Shown: one piece after another, positions 49,426 to 61,011 of the stretch
How positions within the stretch are numbered: the stretch's first letter is position 1
How the letters are laid out: each line of letters starts with the position of its first letter
From: Adineta ricciae
Lineage: Eukaryota > Rotifera > Eurotatoria > Adinetida > Adinetidae
DNA length: 64,000 nt
Direction of reading: 5' to 3'
Assembly: GCA_905250025.1 (NCBI GenBank)
Contig: CAJNOJ010000056.1
Location: 248,001 to 312,000, forward strand
Translations under genes and position numbers: made by a program
Notes under the pieces: generated by a model
The model's database searches: none
What the model saw: the letters and a program-made list of their open reading frames with translations, nothing else
Told to the model about the DNA's origin: nothing

Positions 49426-51359
49426 ATGATGGCTGATACATCAATGACTGATACTCATTCGACTGATCAGAATAATAATGATGACAAGACAAACGTTACT
49501 GATAATAGTGACGAAAAGAACGATAGTATCGACAATGAATCAGACGCAACAACAAGAAATTGTACGTTAGATAAATATGATTGCCGTAACCATGAAATCG
49601 AATTAATTTATTTGATTTTTTAGCGTATAAAAACTTTCAAGATACATCGAGTAACGTTTCCAACGGTGTTAAACGACGTAAGTACTCATATTTCGACGTT
49701 TCGTATATATTTATTCTTGTATCTACTTCGTTCCATAGATAAAAATCGATTTTGTTCCTCATCCATGAATCAACTTGGCGGAGAATTTATCAATGGACGG
49801 CCCCTACCAACCGATACGCGAGAGCGAATCGTTGCTTTAGCTGAAAACGGTGTGCGACCATGTGAAATAAGTCGTCAAGTAACGCCGATCGATTTTAGTT
49901 TGCCCTTTTAACCGATGTTTGCTTTTCTAGCTACAAGTGTCACATGGTTGTGTTAGTAAAATATTAAAACGGTACGTTGTAGGAAAGACCACTAGAATGT
50001 TTGATGTTCAGTTGTTTTTACATGTTGTCTAGACGCTTGTCTCTTCTTCTTCTTTGCGCATAGTGTAAGAAATTAAGCTCGTGGTGATGGTCACTAACCA
50101 TAGCGTACTACTTAAGAAAAACCTATTTTTTCATTGAGGAGTACTTGTTGACTTGAATTTCTTTTTTTTTTGAATAGGTATCGTTTATTTGGTACGACTC
50201 ATCCGGGATTAATTGGCGGTTCGAAACCAAAAGTGGCAACGCCAGATGTTGTTCGGCGCATTCGAGAATACAAAGGCAATAATCCCCAAATCTTTGCCTG
50301 GCAAATCCGAGAAAGTCTACAGAAAGAGGGCATATGTCCAGCTGATAAACTACCAAGTGTGTCATCGATCAATCGAATTGTTCGCAGCAATCGACGAATC
50401 GTTTTCAATAATGATGGTACCATAACTGGTATGTGGTCATTTGAGATTGATATCATTTAGACAAATGTATACTCTTTTAGAACTTGATTCTGACTTTGAT
50501 TCACGGGACGGAAGTGATAATGAAAATGAAAATTCTCAAAAATATGATGTATGATATTCAACAGAAGAACGATTCAGATCATAATATACTTAATGCTTTA
50601 TTTTAGACAAATCATGTTTCGTCATCTTCATCATCTTCTGTTAGTTCGTCATCGCCTCGTTCAACTAACATTCGACATCGTGGTGATTGTCGTTGTGATG
50701 TTTGTATCAAAAAATATAAATTTGCTCCTTCATCAATGCATAATCCAATGAAAAGTTCATCAACGAAATCAACGATATTTGACAGCGGAGAGATGCATAA
50801 TAATGAAAACGATTCGAACAGTATGTCGAATGAGGATCCGGTAAGGCGTTAACAGAAAAAAATCTTTTTTTTTTATATTCATTTTTCTACTGATTAGACT
50901 AAACACAGGATAACATCGCCACCAACTTCATCGTCACCACCACCAGCTACACATTGTAATTCAAATGTTCAATTCAATAGTGACGATGTTAAACCATTAG
51001 ATCTTTCAATTTCATCGAAACAAGCCAATGAACAACCATTGAATTTATGCTCGAAACGTAAACGACACACACCTGTGAGTCTGTCATCATTGAAACGTAA
51101 TAAAACTCCATCAGTTGGAACTGATCTTGCTTCCGCGACTGACACTACAACACCGGCTGCCGCTGCCGCCGCCGCCGCCGCAGCAGCAGCAGCATCGTCA
51201 ATGTTTATTCCATTCTATGCCATATCACCGTTCTTCGATCCTTCAACAGCAAACCAACAAGAAATATTCCAACAATTTCAAGCATTTTATCTACAATTAC
51301 AACAACAACAACAACAACAGAAAGTAACGAATGACACAACAAAACATACAACTAATTGA
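49426..51359 (+). CDS. Pax family paired-domain transcription factor
   Basis: DNA-binding developmental regulator. Exons begin 49426-49561, 49624-49677, 49739-49878, 49931-49971 and about 50178 onward. The paired domain is complete: [91 protein letters not shown] and [15 protein letters not shown]. The linker between the two half-domains, normally YETGSIRPG, reads [10 protein letters not shown]. No homeodomain or octapeptide is visible downstream. The C-terminal part has Ser runs, PLDLS at 50994-51008 and PLNLC at 51036-51050 (CtBP-type motifs), an alanine run of about 13 (51156-51194), and a glutamine run before the TGA. Which Pax subclass it belongs to is unclear. Confidence 0.9.
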
Positions 51360-52135
51360 AAGTTCACTTTTACACAACGATCTAGTCAAACATGAATAAC
51401 ATCTACAGAATGATTTCACATAACTTTGCTTGTTTATTTGAGCCATGTATTTAAATATATATATATATTATAAAATCATTTCGAGACCTAGATTTAAGTT
51501 TTTCTGGATGTTCAATGGAAGAAAGTCGAGAAAAAAACTACAATTGTTTTCATTTTAATTATATGTAATTTACAGCCGTTAATTTTGTTCTCTCTCTCTC
51601 TCTTCATTGTTTTGCTTCCTCGTTTCTCTTTTTTGTCGAATGAGAATGCCATGTGCCATAGAAATGAAATAAATATACGTATATACAGCTTCGAAAGTAC
51701 TCTCGTGGTTTATAGAAGTTCAACAGGAAAATGCTATTGTGTTTCTTCGATTCTCCGTGAATTGGCCTGGTTCTTGGACATGGATGTAAATATGATGATT
51801 AATGCGTCATGCGCTTGAGCACGTATAAAAAGCAAGAACTGTTTATACTACGTATAAACTCGTCCCGCCTACGTCAGACGAATAACTTCGCATTGGTTAC
51901 AGATTTTCTTTTTCTTCCATGCTCTGATGCTCGTCTCCGTTTTTCTCTTCTTCGCCATTATTCATCATGTATCATATTATGATCTTTGATAACAGAAAAA
52001 GAATTGTTTAGGTTATCTATGCGTAATATGGCAGATGGTATTACTACGAGGAGAAAAAGAAGCAAGATAGACAGATAGATAGATAGAAAGAGAAAGTATA
52101 AGTAGAGGAAGAACGAGACATAGTCTTTCATAATC
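51360..52135. other. Pax 3' flank and protease promoter region
   Basis: About 780 bases. Short AT run at 51457-51469, CT run near 51590-51602, and GATA repeats near 52072-52085 just upstream of the protease. No gene supported. Confidence 0.45.
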
Positions 52136-53626
52136 ATGTCTCGTATAATTCGAAGTATGAGTCTTCTCCTATTCATCCTTCTTCTCAATGGTGTTATACA
52201 AATCGAAGCAGCACCAACGTCTGACTTAGGACAGTTTTTGAATAAAGTAGGTGATAAAATCTCTCAAACGGCAGCAACGATCAAGGACTATCTTTTGGAA
52301 CTTTTCTACCGTTTTCGAGCATTCTTCATGGGACATTCAGAGGCGACTCATCATGAAACGACTTCACGCGGATGTGGCTATGCTACAGATAACGAACCGG
52401 CTATTTATCACAAACAAGCAGCTGTTGTTTCAAAAATCAGAGGTGGCGATAGTGCTATTTGGCATACATGGTATGAATTCAATGCAAGGAGATTATCATT
52501 CATGACGAATATCTTCTTTTTATAGGCCATGGATGGTATCATTGTTTACCAGTCCTCGTCAAGGTTGGAGTTGTGCAGGTGTACTTATCAATGAAAATAC
52601 TGTCCTAACTGCTGCACATTGTCTGACACAAACAACAGCAAGCGAAATGAAAGCAATCATCGGTGTGCATTCAATACTTGGTAAACTAAATCCAATGAAT
52701 TACTATTCGATAAGTGCCATACATCGTCATCCGAAATTCGAAAATTGCTGTAAAAACGATCTAGCGATACTTAAATTAACAAAGTCCGTTCTTTACGGAC
52801 CGAGAATCAATTCGGTTTGTTTACCTTATCAACCCTATGCAACTATTGGTCAAGGAAAAGATCTCGTTAATCGCACTGGTACTATCATCGGATGGGGTGA
52901 TAGTTCGCAAAATAGCATAACCAATACGTTTAAAAGTTTCACTTTACAACAAGGTAAATCATTGTCGTGAAATAGATCCTATCGATAATCGAATTTTACC
53001 GGCTTGTCTTTCAACAATCGAAGATAAGGAAATTAATCTTCGAGTACGACATTGAAGTATCCGATAACATCGAATGAGAAAGACTGACAAGTAAACACCA
53101 ATGAAAAGAACGTGAATATGACATCAGGGGAGAAAGTATCTTTGGCGAATTGATCGTGATGACAAGTTTCCTTCTATATCAAGTTTATTTCATCAGTGTT
53201 TATCATGAATGAAAAAGGTCACAAGGATGACCCCTTATTGACGGATAACATCTGAATATGCTTTTGATAATCGAAGTTGATCTGTCTTTCTTTTCAGCTG
53301 AAGTCCGTGTATTCGATGACTATCATTGTCGTCGTGCTTATGGCAGTGTTTTCGATCCCAATACAGAAATCTGTGCCGGTGATTACAATCAATTAGCTGA
53401 TACGATGGTAAGCCGAAATTGAAAGAGAATCCGTTATCTAGATGCACAAGTGTTTCAGAGTGGTGATTCCGGTGGTCCCTTACTTGTTCGTCAATCTGAT
53501 GGTCGATGGATTGTTCTTGGTATCACATCGTATGGTGCAGCAACCACTCCAAGCACGGCACCAGGTGTTTACGTTAAAATTTCAGCGTATGAGAAATGGC
53601 TTGAACCGTTCATAAAGTCAAATTGA
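52136..53626 (+). CDS. Secreted trypsin-like serine protease (S1)
   Basis: Chymotrypsin-fold protease. A signal peptide (MSLLLFILLLNGVIQIEA after MSRIIRS) and a propeptide of about 75 residues precede the activation site SKIRGGDS (cleavage before IRGG). The catalytic His is in TVLTAAHCL, the Asp in CCKNDLAILKL, and the Ser in SGDSGGPLL. The residue six before the Ser is Asp (chymotrypsin 189), implying trypsin-like Arg/Lys preference. The usual Cys191 is Met and Cys220 is also absent (GITSYGAATTPS). Introns: one short one splits HTWPWMVSL, one of about 340 bases at 52955-53297, and one short one before the Ser exon. Ends FIKSN. Confidence 0.9.
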
Positions 53627-54553
53627 ACATATACATTTGTACAAAAAAGAAAGAACTGAAGAACTTGTTTTTTGTTTGTTTTTCAACATGGTTTTTAGTC
53701 TATATTACGTTTTCATTCAATAAAAACATCACGAGACTTTGAATGCATCTAAATTTGTGATGTAGTCGTCGACTTTTATTTTTTACTCATGGAAAAAAAT
53801 AATAATCTATGTGAGAGTAATACACGTGTGATTAAAAAAAAACGGACAAACACGGAAATAAACAAAAACATTCATGTTAGAAAAGGGCACGCATGTGTGC
53901 ACACATGCAAAAGGCATAAAAGTGCGACCATCAAGAATATTTCTCGATATATATGTGTGTATATAGAGATTCTTTTGTTTTGCATAATTATCCAAATAAA
54001 TTAAAACTGGAATTATCTTCGAATCATAAGGATTGAAACGAAACACGTCCACTCATCTGACTTGACTGACATGACATATACGTAGACAAGAAGCAACATA
54101 AAACTGTATGTATTTGTGTGTGTGCGAGAGAGACTTTTTCTATGAATTTTTCCACTATATGTATTCAATACGTATAACCGATTGAATTGTTCAACATTTA
54201 ATACATCCTAATGCACAGACAGCCACTGTTACATAAACGTAAAAGAAGGAAAAAGAAAGAAAACAAAAAGAACAATTCTTTTTGCATATTGAAGAGAAAA
54301 ATTAAGAACTAAGAATTAACTATTTGTTTGTAAGATATATATGTATAAATTTGAATCGTTACATGGTTGTATATTGTTATAATATGATCATATATAGGTC
54401 GGTCCTAAGGAAAAAGAAATAGCTGTAGGACAATCGTAGATAAAACGAGATTCAACGTCACAACTGAATATTCTTCTTTAAACTTTATTTTGTCTGATTA
54501 ACGATGACTGATTTGATTACAAATGAAAGCTGACGTGATTGATTGAACTTACG
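53627..54553. other. Convergent spacer protease/syntaxin
   Basis: About 930 bases, AT-rich. Plus-strand AATAAA at 53719-53724 probably ends the protease mRNA. A minus-strand AATAAA at 54484-54489 lies about 65 bases past the last syntaxin stop. No gene supported. Confidence 0.55.
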
Positions 54554-54640
54554 CTATCTTTTAAGACCAAGCCAACCAGCAACCATGGATCCAAGGATAA
54601 CGATGATAACAGCCAAGCAGATGAGGATAATGATTTTTTT
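54554..54640 (-). other. STX1: Syntaxin-1 terminal exon alpha (membrane anchor)
   Basis: Reads [20 protein letters not shown] then AGWLGLKR and TAG. Acceptor TTTTTAG, phase 0. It is the closest of the four to the canonical syntaxin-1 anchor and the only one with an AATAAA soon downstream (54484-54489 on the minus strand). Confidence 0.88.
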
Positions 54641-57600
54641 CTAAAAACAAAGCTCTGCAATTGATGTTTCAATTCTCAATCACAAACAACGAGACAACAT
54701 ATAGGATGCAAACACAAATGCGAGCAAAATCGAATCGATCCAATGCATAGTTGGATGCTATTTTCATACATTAACTTTTCATTTTATCGAAGTGCATTGA
54801 GAACGAGACCTGTTATGATCAGTAGTAATAACGCTGAGACGATTCCAGCGACAGTGAGTAAGCAACATTTTTTCTATGACAAAAAATACGATTTGTCAGT
54901 TTTCAAGTGTTTACATCACTTTGTCCCTTGGTAATAATAACGAAACGAAGAAGGAGAACGAGGAGGAGGAGGAAAGAATGAAGAAATATAATTCAATATT
55001 CATCGGCATCGAACCGGAAGACATATGAACGACACAAAGGCAAAAGAAAAATCATATTTAATGATTTCGAGATAATGACAAATCTTCTTTTTTTTTCATA
55101 CACAACGAAAGCCTATTGATAACGACATTCATTTCCTGGTGTTTTTCACGTGACAATACAACATACACACGTATATATATAGTGAGGTGTACCTATATTT
55201 GCTTTTATCTTTATATAAATACGCGTGTAATTCAATAAACATAACAAATTAACAAGCGATGTGTGAGAGAAAAAAAAACGAGACGAGAAAAATATCGAAA
55301 TATATGAATAAGATACGAAGTCTCATGCAAACATAGACGAGAAAACAACACGAAACAGAAGCATATTAGAAATAGGACGATAGAAAGACCATGAATGTGT
55401 AAATTTGTACAAAAATCGAAAAAACGCCGCGTACTTTTTTTCTTCGTAGCGAATATAAAACAACGAATAAAGAAAAATATTGGACAAGCCGATCAACGGT
55501 CTTGGAAATGTATACATATACATATACTTCTGTGCTTTGTTTTGGAAGAAAAATCAAAAGGAGATTATCGAAAATAGAAGCTATTTCGAACGACCGAAAA
55601 CGATTGCTAAAATAATCACCAATATAATGAGGACGCCAGCAACAATCCCAATAATAATAAATAATTTCTTGAAAATGAAAAGAAAAAGACAAAAGGAAGT
55701 TTTGTACATGATAGATAACAGTTTCTCGTGTGCTTAGATATGTGTATGAATATGTAGCCATGCCGTTAGTATGTCAGAGCGTATTGTATATGTGTGTAGA
55801 TTTCGTCTAACTATCGTTTTCCTGGAGTTGCAGTAACTGCTGACGAATTGTCAGTAGTTTTACTTTTAACCACGAAATAAATGACAATTATGAGAATAAT
55901 AATGATGACTGTTACAATCAGGCAAATGATAAGCAGAATTTTTTTCTAAATAAGATTAATGATATAGATTGTTGATGACAAATGACTAGTAACCCAAATT
56001 GATCAGTTAAATCATGAATAATAGATGAGCGTAGATACGTTAGAATAAATCAAATGAGAAGAGCGCGTTAAATTAGTAGTATGAACAAGCAACAAAGCGT
56101 ATTTACGTGTTAGAGTAAAGCGGATAGACCCGAAGAACCATGCAGTTTTACAAACACATTCAACTACTCTACGAAGATGAACACTTACCCGTCGGGCGGC
56201 ACTCTGGAATTTAACAGCTTTTTTCGTATCTGTACTAGCAGCCTTGACGAAATTTTCTGATTGTACAACATTGTATTCGATTCGATCAATCATTTCACCC
56301 TTAAATACAATGTCGATTGTTGATGACATCATCAGGAAAGAAAGATATACCTGTGTTTGAACAAGTGCAGCCATATCAATAAACATATCGTGTAGTTCTT
56401 TGATACTCTTTTCTAATTTCATAATATCACCATGGCGAGCTTCAATATCTGCTAAGGATTGTTTAGCTTGTGCTGTTTCGACCATAATCTACAGTACAAA
56501 AGTAGGACAGTCGATGCTAGTCGTCAAATTCGTAAGCACTTACGCCTTGTGTAAACACTGCTGGATTACCTGATTCCAACATTTCTTCTACTTCTCCTTC
56601 AGTTACTGATCTTCCGGCTAAATACATCAAATTTAGTTAAATTCATCCGTTCTTGCTTGGTTCGTTTTCGGACAACAATTATTAAAGCAAAGAATAAGAA
56701 AATATGAGCTCACTGATCTCAAGCTGTCGCTGTATTCTCTCTTTGCACTTTTGTCGGTAACCCAACTGAACTTGATTATAATCGTTCATCACATCACGAA
56801 ATGTTCGTGTTAATACACATAACTACAACATAAATGCAAAACAACATCGAAAGCATGAACATACAATACATAAACAAAAACAAAGACTTTGCAGAATCGA
56901 AAGGAAAGAATTTCGAAAACTCACTCAATTCGATTTGTTTTCTTAACTTTCTTTTACTTTCTTCGAGATAATTTCGTTTAGCGAGATGATAATCAGTCAT
57001 AATTTGATTGAATCTTTTCAAATTATGATGCAACTAACAAAGATAAATATACAACGAGACAGACAAGTCAACATCGAAAAGCATATAGATATTTGACACG
57101 ACACAATAGGTAGAGTTCCTCACTGATCTCAAGTTGACGTTGAATACGAGCTTTACATCGCTCTCGATATTCAATCTCAGCATTTCGATATGAATTCATC
57201 ACATCGATGAATTTACGTGATAATGTCGCATGCTAAACGAGGAAAAACAATCGGTTATATCTCAAAATCTTGTCCAAACAAAGGCGAATATATGAAACAT
57301 CGAACAAGAGAGGGGAAGATTTGCAATATGTCGTATCGACTTGTTGGTTTCAAATTGATCTGTATATACTACCTGTGATTTTTCGATTCGTAATTGTGCT
57401 TGAGTTTTGCTCGACGATGTCTGAGATTGCTCTTGACTTTGTTCCATTTCTGTAAGAAGAAGGGGGGAAACAACAAAGAATAATGTCACAAGACAACAAC
57501 GAAAATGAAAAGAAATAATAGGGAAACAACACCGAAACTGACTACAGATATAGAAACAACACCTGTGTTTTTCGTATGCGGATATCGGCCGTACGCCAAG

Positions 57601-58086
57601 CATTTTCAGTTCCTTCTTGTTCTAGTTCAGTTTCCATAGCTAAAAGTTCGTTTTGTCAAAAGTCGGATCAAGAAATTTCGTCGTCTCGTCGAACTTCAAC
57701 TCTTTTTTTTTCTTCGGGATCACTTACCTTTCAATTTTTGTCGAACACCATTCGCCAATTTTTTGATATCGGCCATTTTTTCTTCGAGCTCTTCTTTCGT
57801 CCGATCATCGGCTTGTGGTGCCGCGAGAATCGTGGAATGAAGACGTTTGACTTCATCCACTAATTCACTTATTTTATCGATGTTCGTACGCAGTGAATCG
57901 ACATGAGCAAAAAAGTCGGACATGAACCGACTGTTATCTTCCATATTGATAGCAACATAGGCAGCATCAGGATCGCTGTCCTCAGTATTCTGAGCCTAAA
58001 AGTGATATTTTTTTCGAAAAAAACAATTTCTCCTTGAAGGCAAATTCACTCACCGCCCGTAAAGCGGGCAATCGATCTTTCGTCAT
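54554..58086 (-). CDS. STX1: Syntaxin-1 with three sets of alternative exons
   Basis: Plasma-membrane Qa-SNARE for regulated exocytosis. Starts [11 protein letters not shown] (58054-58086), then the Habc domain ([35 protein letters not shown]). Next are two versions of a linker exon (about 57560-57637 and 57372-57449; in phase 1, out phase 0). Then three versions of the Hc-helix exon (about 57126-57231, 56930-57031 and 56719-56821; in phase 0, out phase 1). Constant exons give [20 protein letters not shown], the SNARE motif ([20 protein letters not shown], zero-layer Gln in [14 protein letters not shown]) and [10 protein letters not shown] ending at 56189. Four terminal exons follow, all phase 0, each a complete transmembrane anchor with its own stop. 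Potentially 24 isoforms. A second syntaxin lies upstream. Confidence 0.9.
54784..54873 (-). other. STX1: Syntaxin-1 terminal exon beta (membrane anchor)
   Basis: Reads [20 protein letters not shown] then TGLVLNALR and TAA. Acceptor GTCATAG, phase 0. Two cysteines next to the membrane edge could be palmitoylated. Confidence 0.86.
55581..55667 (-). other. STX1: Syntaxin-1 terminal exon gamma (membrane anchor)
   Basis: Reads [20 protein letters not shown] then AIVFGRSK and TAG. Acceptor TTTTCAAG, phase 0. One lysine instead of two follows the shared ARR. Confidence 0.86.
55811..55945 (-). other. STX1: Syntaxin-1 terminal exon delta (anchor plus luminal tail)
   Basis: Reads [20 protein letters not shown] then VIYFVVKSK and a polar tail ([15 protein letters not shown]), TAG. 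Acceptor TTATTTAG, phase 0. It adds about 18 residues after the membrane span, longer than the usual syntaxin end. It is nearest to the last constant exon. Confidence 0.87.
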
Positions 58087-59369
58087 GGAATATGGATATT
58101 AATGATTCAAAAGTTTACACATCTGTTTAAAAATCTGCAAAGAAACCCCAAAACAACAACAACAACAATAAGAAAAACAACAAGAAAAAAATTCTATAGG
58201 TGACACTCTTTCTATTGAAAAATAATCGAAACATTTGACGACATCCATCCTGCCTACTCACTTTATTTTATATAGAAAAAAAAGAGAAACGTTGATGAAT
58301 CATTATTTGATCTCCAGCGAAAAAATCACAGTACATTGAGATTACTCGTAATAAGATGCCATTGAAGACAGCATCAGTTTTTTTCTTCAATGCATACATA
58401 AACAAATCATTTGTGCACTGTTAATAAAATCTCTCGACCAATCAGAAACGATCTATGAGTCATGAATTAGTTGCTGCTATTGAGTGCGCGAGTGAGTATG
58501 TATTCAATAAAGAAACGGAGATCAAAAACATCGTATATGGTTCGGTTATTTCAGCTGAGATTATACAAAAAAAAACAAAAAGAAAACAATCACGCTTTGC
58601 GATAAGAATAAAACCCGCTTTCTACTCATAGTCATATTACAACAGATGCTGAAGAAGTTTCTAAATTTAGCTCTATATCATTAAAAATATTCAGCCATGC
58701 ATAAACATCATCACATATACAGACGCACCTTATTCCACCGAGTGCATACGCATGTTTGGCAGGGAATTCTCTGAAGACTCGTGGAACCAATCCAGGTAGT
58801 TCAGCAAATACGAAGAACCGAAGTTTAGATTCTATTTGATTATACTGGAGCCAGGATCGTTATTAATATGACTTCAATCAGGTGAGTTTGATTGAAATTC
58901 GTCGAGAAAGAATCTCGTAGATCTTACTAACTCAAAAAAAAGTATGCAAAAGTCATGCACAGCTTTTTGTTCGCTGTGTTTACCATACGATAAAGTTAAT
59001 TACTTCAATAAGATTGAACAAGAGGAAATATTTCTTTCAATATGCTTTTAATTTATTAAGCAATTCGATGTAGGAGTGTGTCTGACTGACGTCGATATAT
59101 GATATGCCAACATGTTTTTTTCCCAATTCAATGGTTCACCTGCGGAAATGTTTCATCTCAATTGTGACGATTGATCTACATTATTTATTGAATTAATCTT
59201 CAATTATTTTCATATATCAGCTACAACTGATATCTTCTGAACCGCAAAAGCAAAAACATGTTTATACTGAAATGAAAAAAAATCATTAAAAATACAACGA
59301 GAAGATTTAGCGACAAATTTGAAAAGAGAATCACTACGTTTTGTGTTTCACAATATCTATCGAGATATT
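58087..59369. other. Spacer between the two syntaxin genes
   Basis: About 1.3 kb with the upstream region of the first syntaxin and the 3' flank of the second. No further syntaxin-like exon was found here by eye, and no other gene. Confidence 0.5.
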
Positions 59370-61011
59370 TCATTTGCCTAATAATTTTCTTTGAGTTGTG
59401 AAATAAGCAGCGAGGATCAAGAGAAGAATAAGAACAACAGCAATTAAAATGACACACACGACGATTTTTTTCTAAATAGAAAACGAGAGATTTTTCTTCG
59501 GATTCATTTCTACCTACTTTCATAACTGATTTGTGAGCTTCTTGTGCAATGTAGACTTGCTCAACGGCATCATTGACATAATCGGTAGCTTTGGAGACAC
59601 TATGTTCAATGTTATCAATCATTTCACCCTTTGAATGGAGAAATGTGACAAGTACAATCAATTGAATGATTCGACAAACATCTCCGATGTCCTCTCTACC
59701 TGAGTTGCAACGAGTTGAGCTAAATCAATGAACATGTCGTGCAATTCTTTGATGGAATTTTCGAGTTTCGTTATATCGCGCTGACGTGCTTCAATTTCAT
59801 TGACAGCCTGCTTAGCTTTTTCAATATCGACCATAATCTGAAGTACAAAGTCCTTATCGACTAAAGAAGACGGCAACAATGTTAATTTTACCGAGAAGTT
59901 AAATGTTCCTGGGAAACCATGCTCAAGCATTTCTTCTAGTTCATCATTAGTTCGCCGATTACCAGCTTAAAAAGGTGAATGAAACGAGCGTTCTTGTAAT
60001 CATTCGAAGTCTTTCTCACTTATTTCGAGTTCACGAACGATCGCTCGTTTACATCGTTCTCGATGCAAAACAAACTCTTGGTTATATACATTCATAACTT
60101 CACGGAAACGTCGGGTGATATTGAATATTTGTGTTTCCTTAATACGCCAAACAGCATTGGCTTTATCAGCTTCGGGAAGATCTTCTTGAATCTTTTCCAT
60201 TTCTAAGAATCCGAAGGTCTATGCGACAGCAAAGGAAAATGGGTTTCTGTACTTTTCAGTTTTGCTGAAACATCGTACGATAACTTTTTTATATCAGCCG
60301 TTTTATCATCGAGTTCCTGTGCGAGTTCTATCAAAGGAAAACACAAATACAGTAACATTGTCTTCTTCTGATAGTGAAAGGGAATTTTTACTCGAATCGG
60401 CCATAGGTTCAAGCATTTTACTATGAATTTGACGAACATTTTCTGCATCTTCTTCGATTTTATCGATAAGTAGACGAATTAGATCAATCTGAATGAAAAT
60501 TTTCACTATCACAATTCGATCCAAAGCATTCATGCTCACTTACTTGAGTTAAAAATTCTGCCACATTGTAGTCCTTATCTATATCGATAGCAGTAAGCTG
60601 CATAGCACCATCGTTAGCAGCATTTGGTAAATCCGAGCTTCGAAGCTATTATGAACAAAAGAACAACATGGTTGAAAGTTGCTTGCAACTGAACAATGTC
60701 CTGCTACATAAAATACAGATAGAATACAGCAAAGCTATAGACATGCATAAACGAGAACAAAACAAGAACACACGATTAGATCACTCGCCCTCGGTTTTAT
60801 AATATTATTTTTTCGTCTAAACTCTGAGCATTAGTTTTTCGTAGATGATTAAGCGTATTTATACTTGTCGAGAGAATCTTCGATGCGATCCACGTGCCCA
60901 TGGACTCTTGAAAATATAAAAGAACAATAGCTATAAAAAAAAAGAAAGAGTATGTTTTGAGTGATGAAAACTTACAGTTTTTTGCAAATCTTTCAATCTA
61001 TCTTTCGTCAT
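59370..61011 (-). CDS. Second syntaxin (syntaxin-1-like Qa-SNARE)
   Basis: Starts MTKDRLKDLQKT at 61011. Exons give LRSSDLPNAANDGAMQLTAI, IDLIRLLIDKIEEDAENVRQ (Habc), the linker MEKIQEDLPEADKANAVWRI with FREVMNVYNQEFVLHRERCK, RRTNDELEEMLEHGFPGTFN, and the SNARE motif (IEARQRDITKLENSIKELHD, zero-layer Gln in VATQGEMIDNIEHS). One anchor exon reads KKIVVCVILIAVVLILLLIL then AAYFTTQRKLLGK. Only one copy of each exon was found, unlike its neighbour. It is more diverged, so may be specialised. Tandem duplication with the gene at 54554-58086. A possible 42-base cassette exon sits in the first intron (60865-60906). Confidence 0.88.

Noticed and set aside
54784..55945. Extra anchor exons as remnants of dead syntaxin copies
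   Set aside because: No accompanying SNARE or Habc remnants, intact acceptors, identical phase and clean stops in all; alternative exons are the simpler reading, though RNA is needed.
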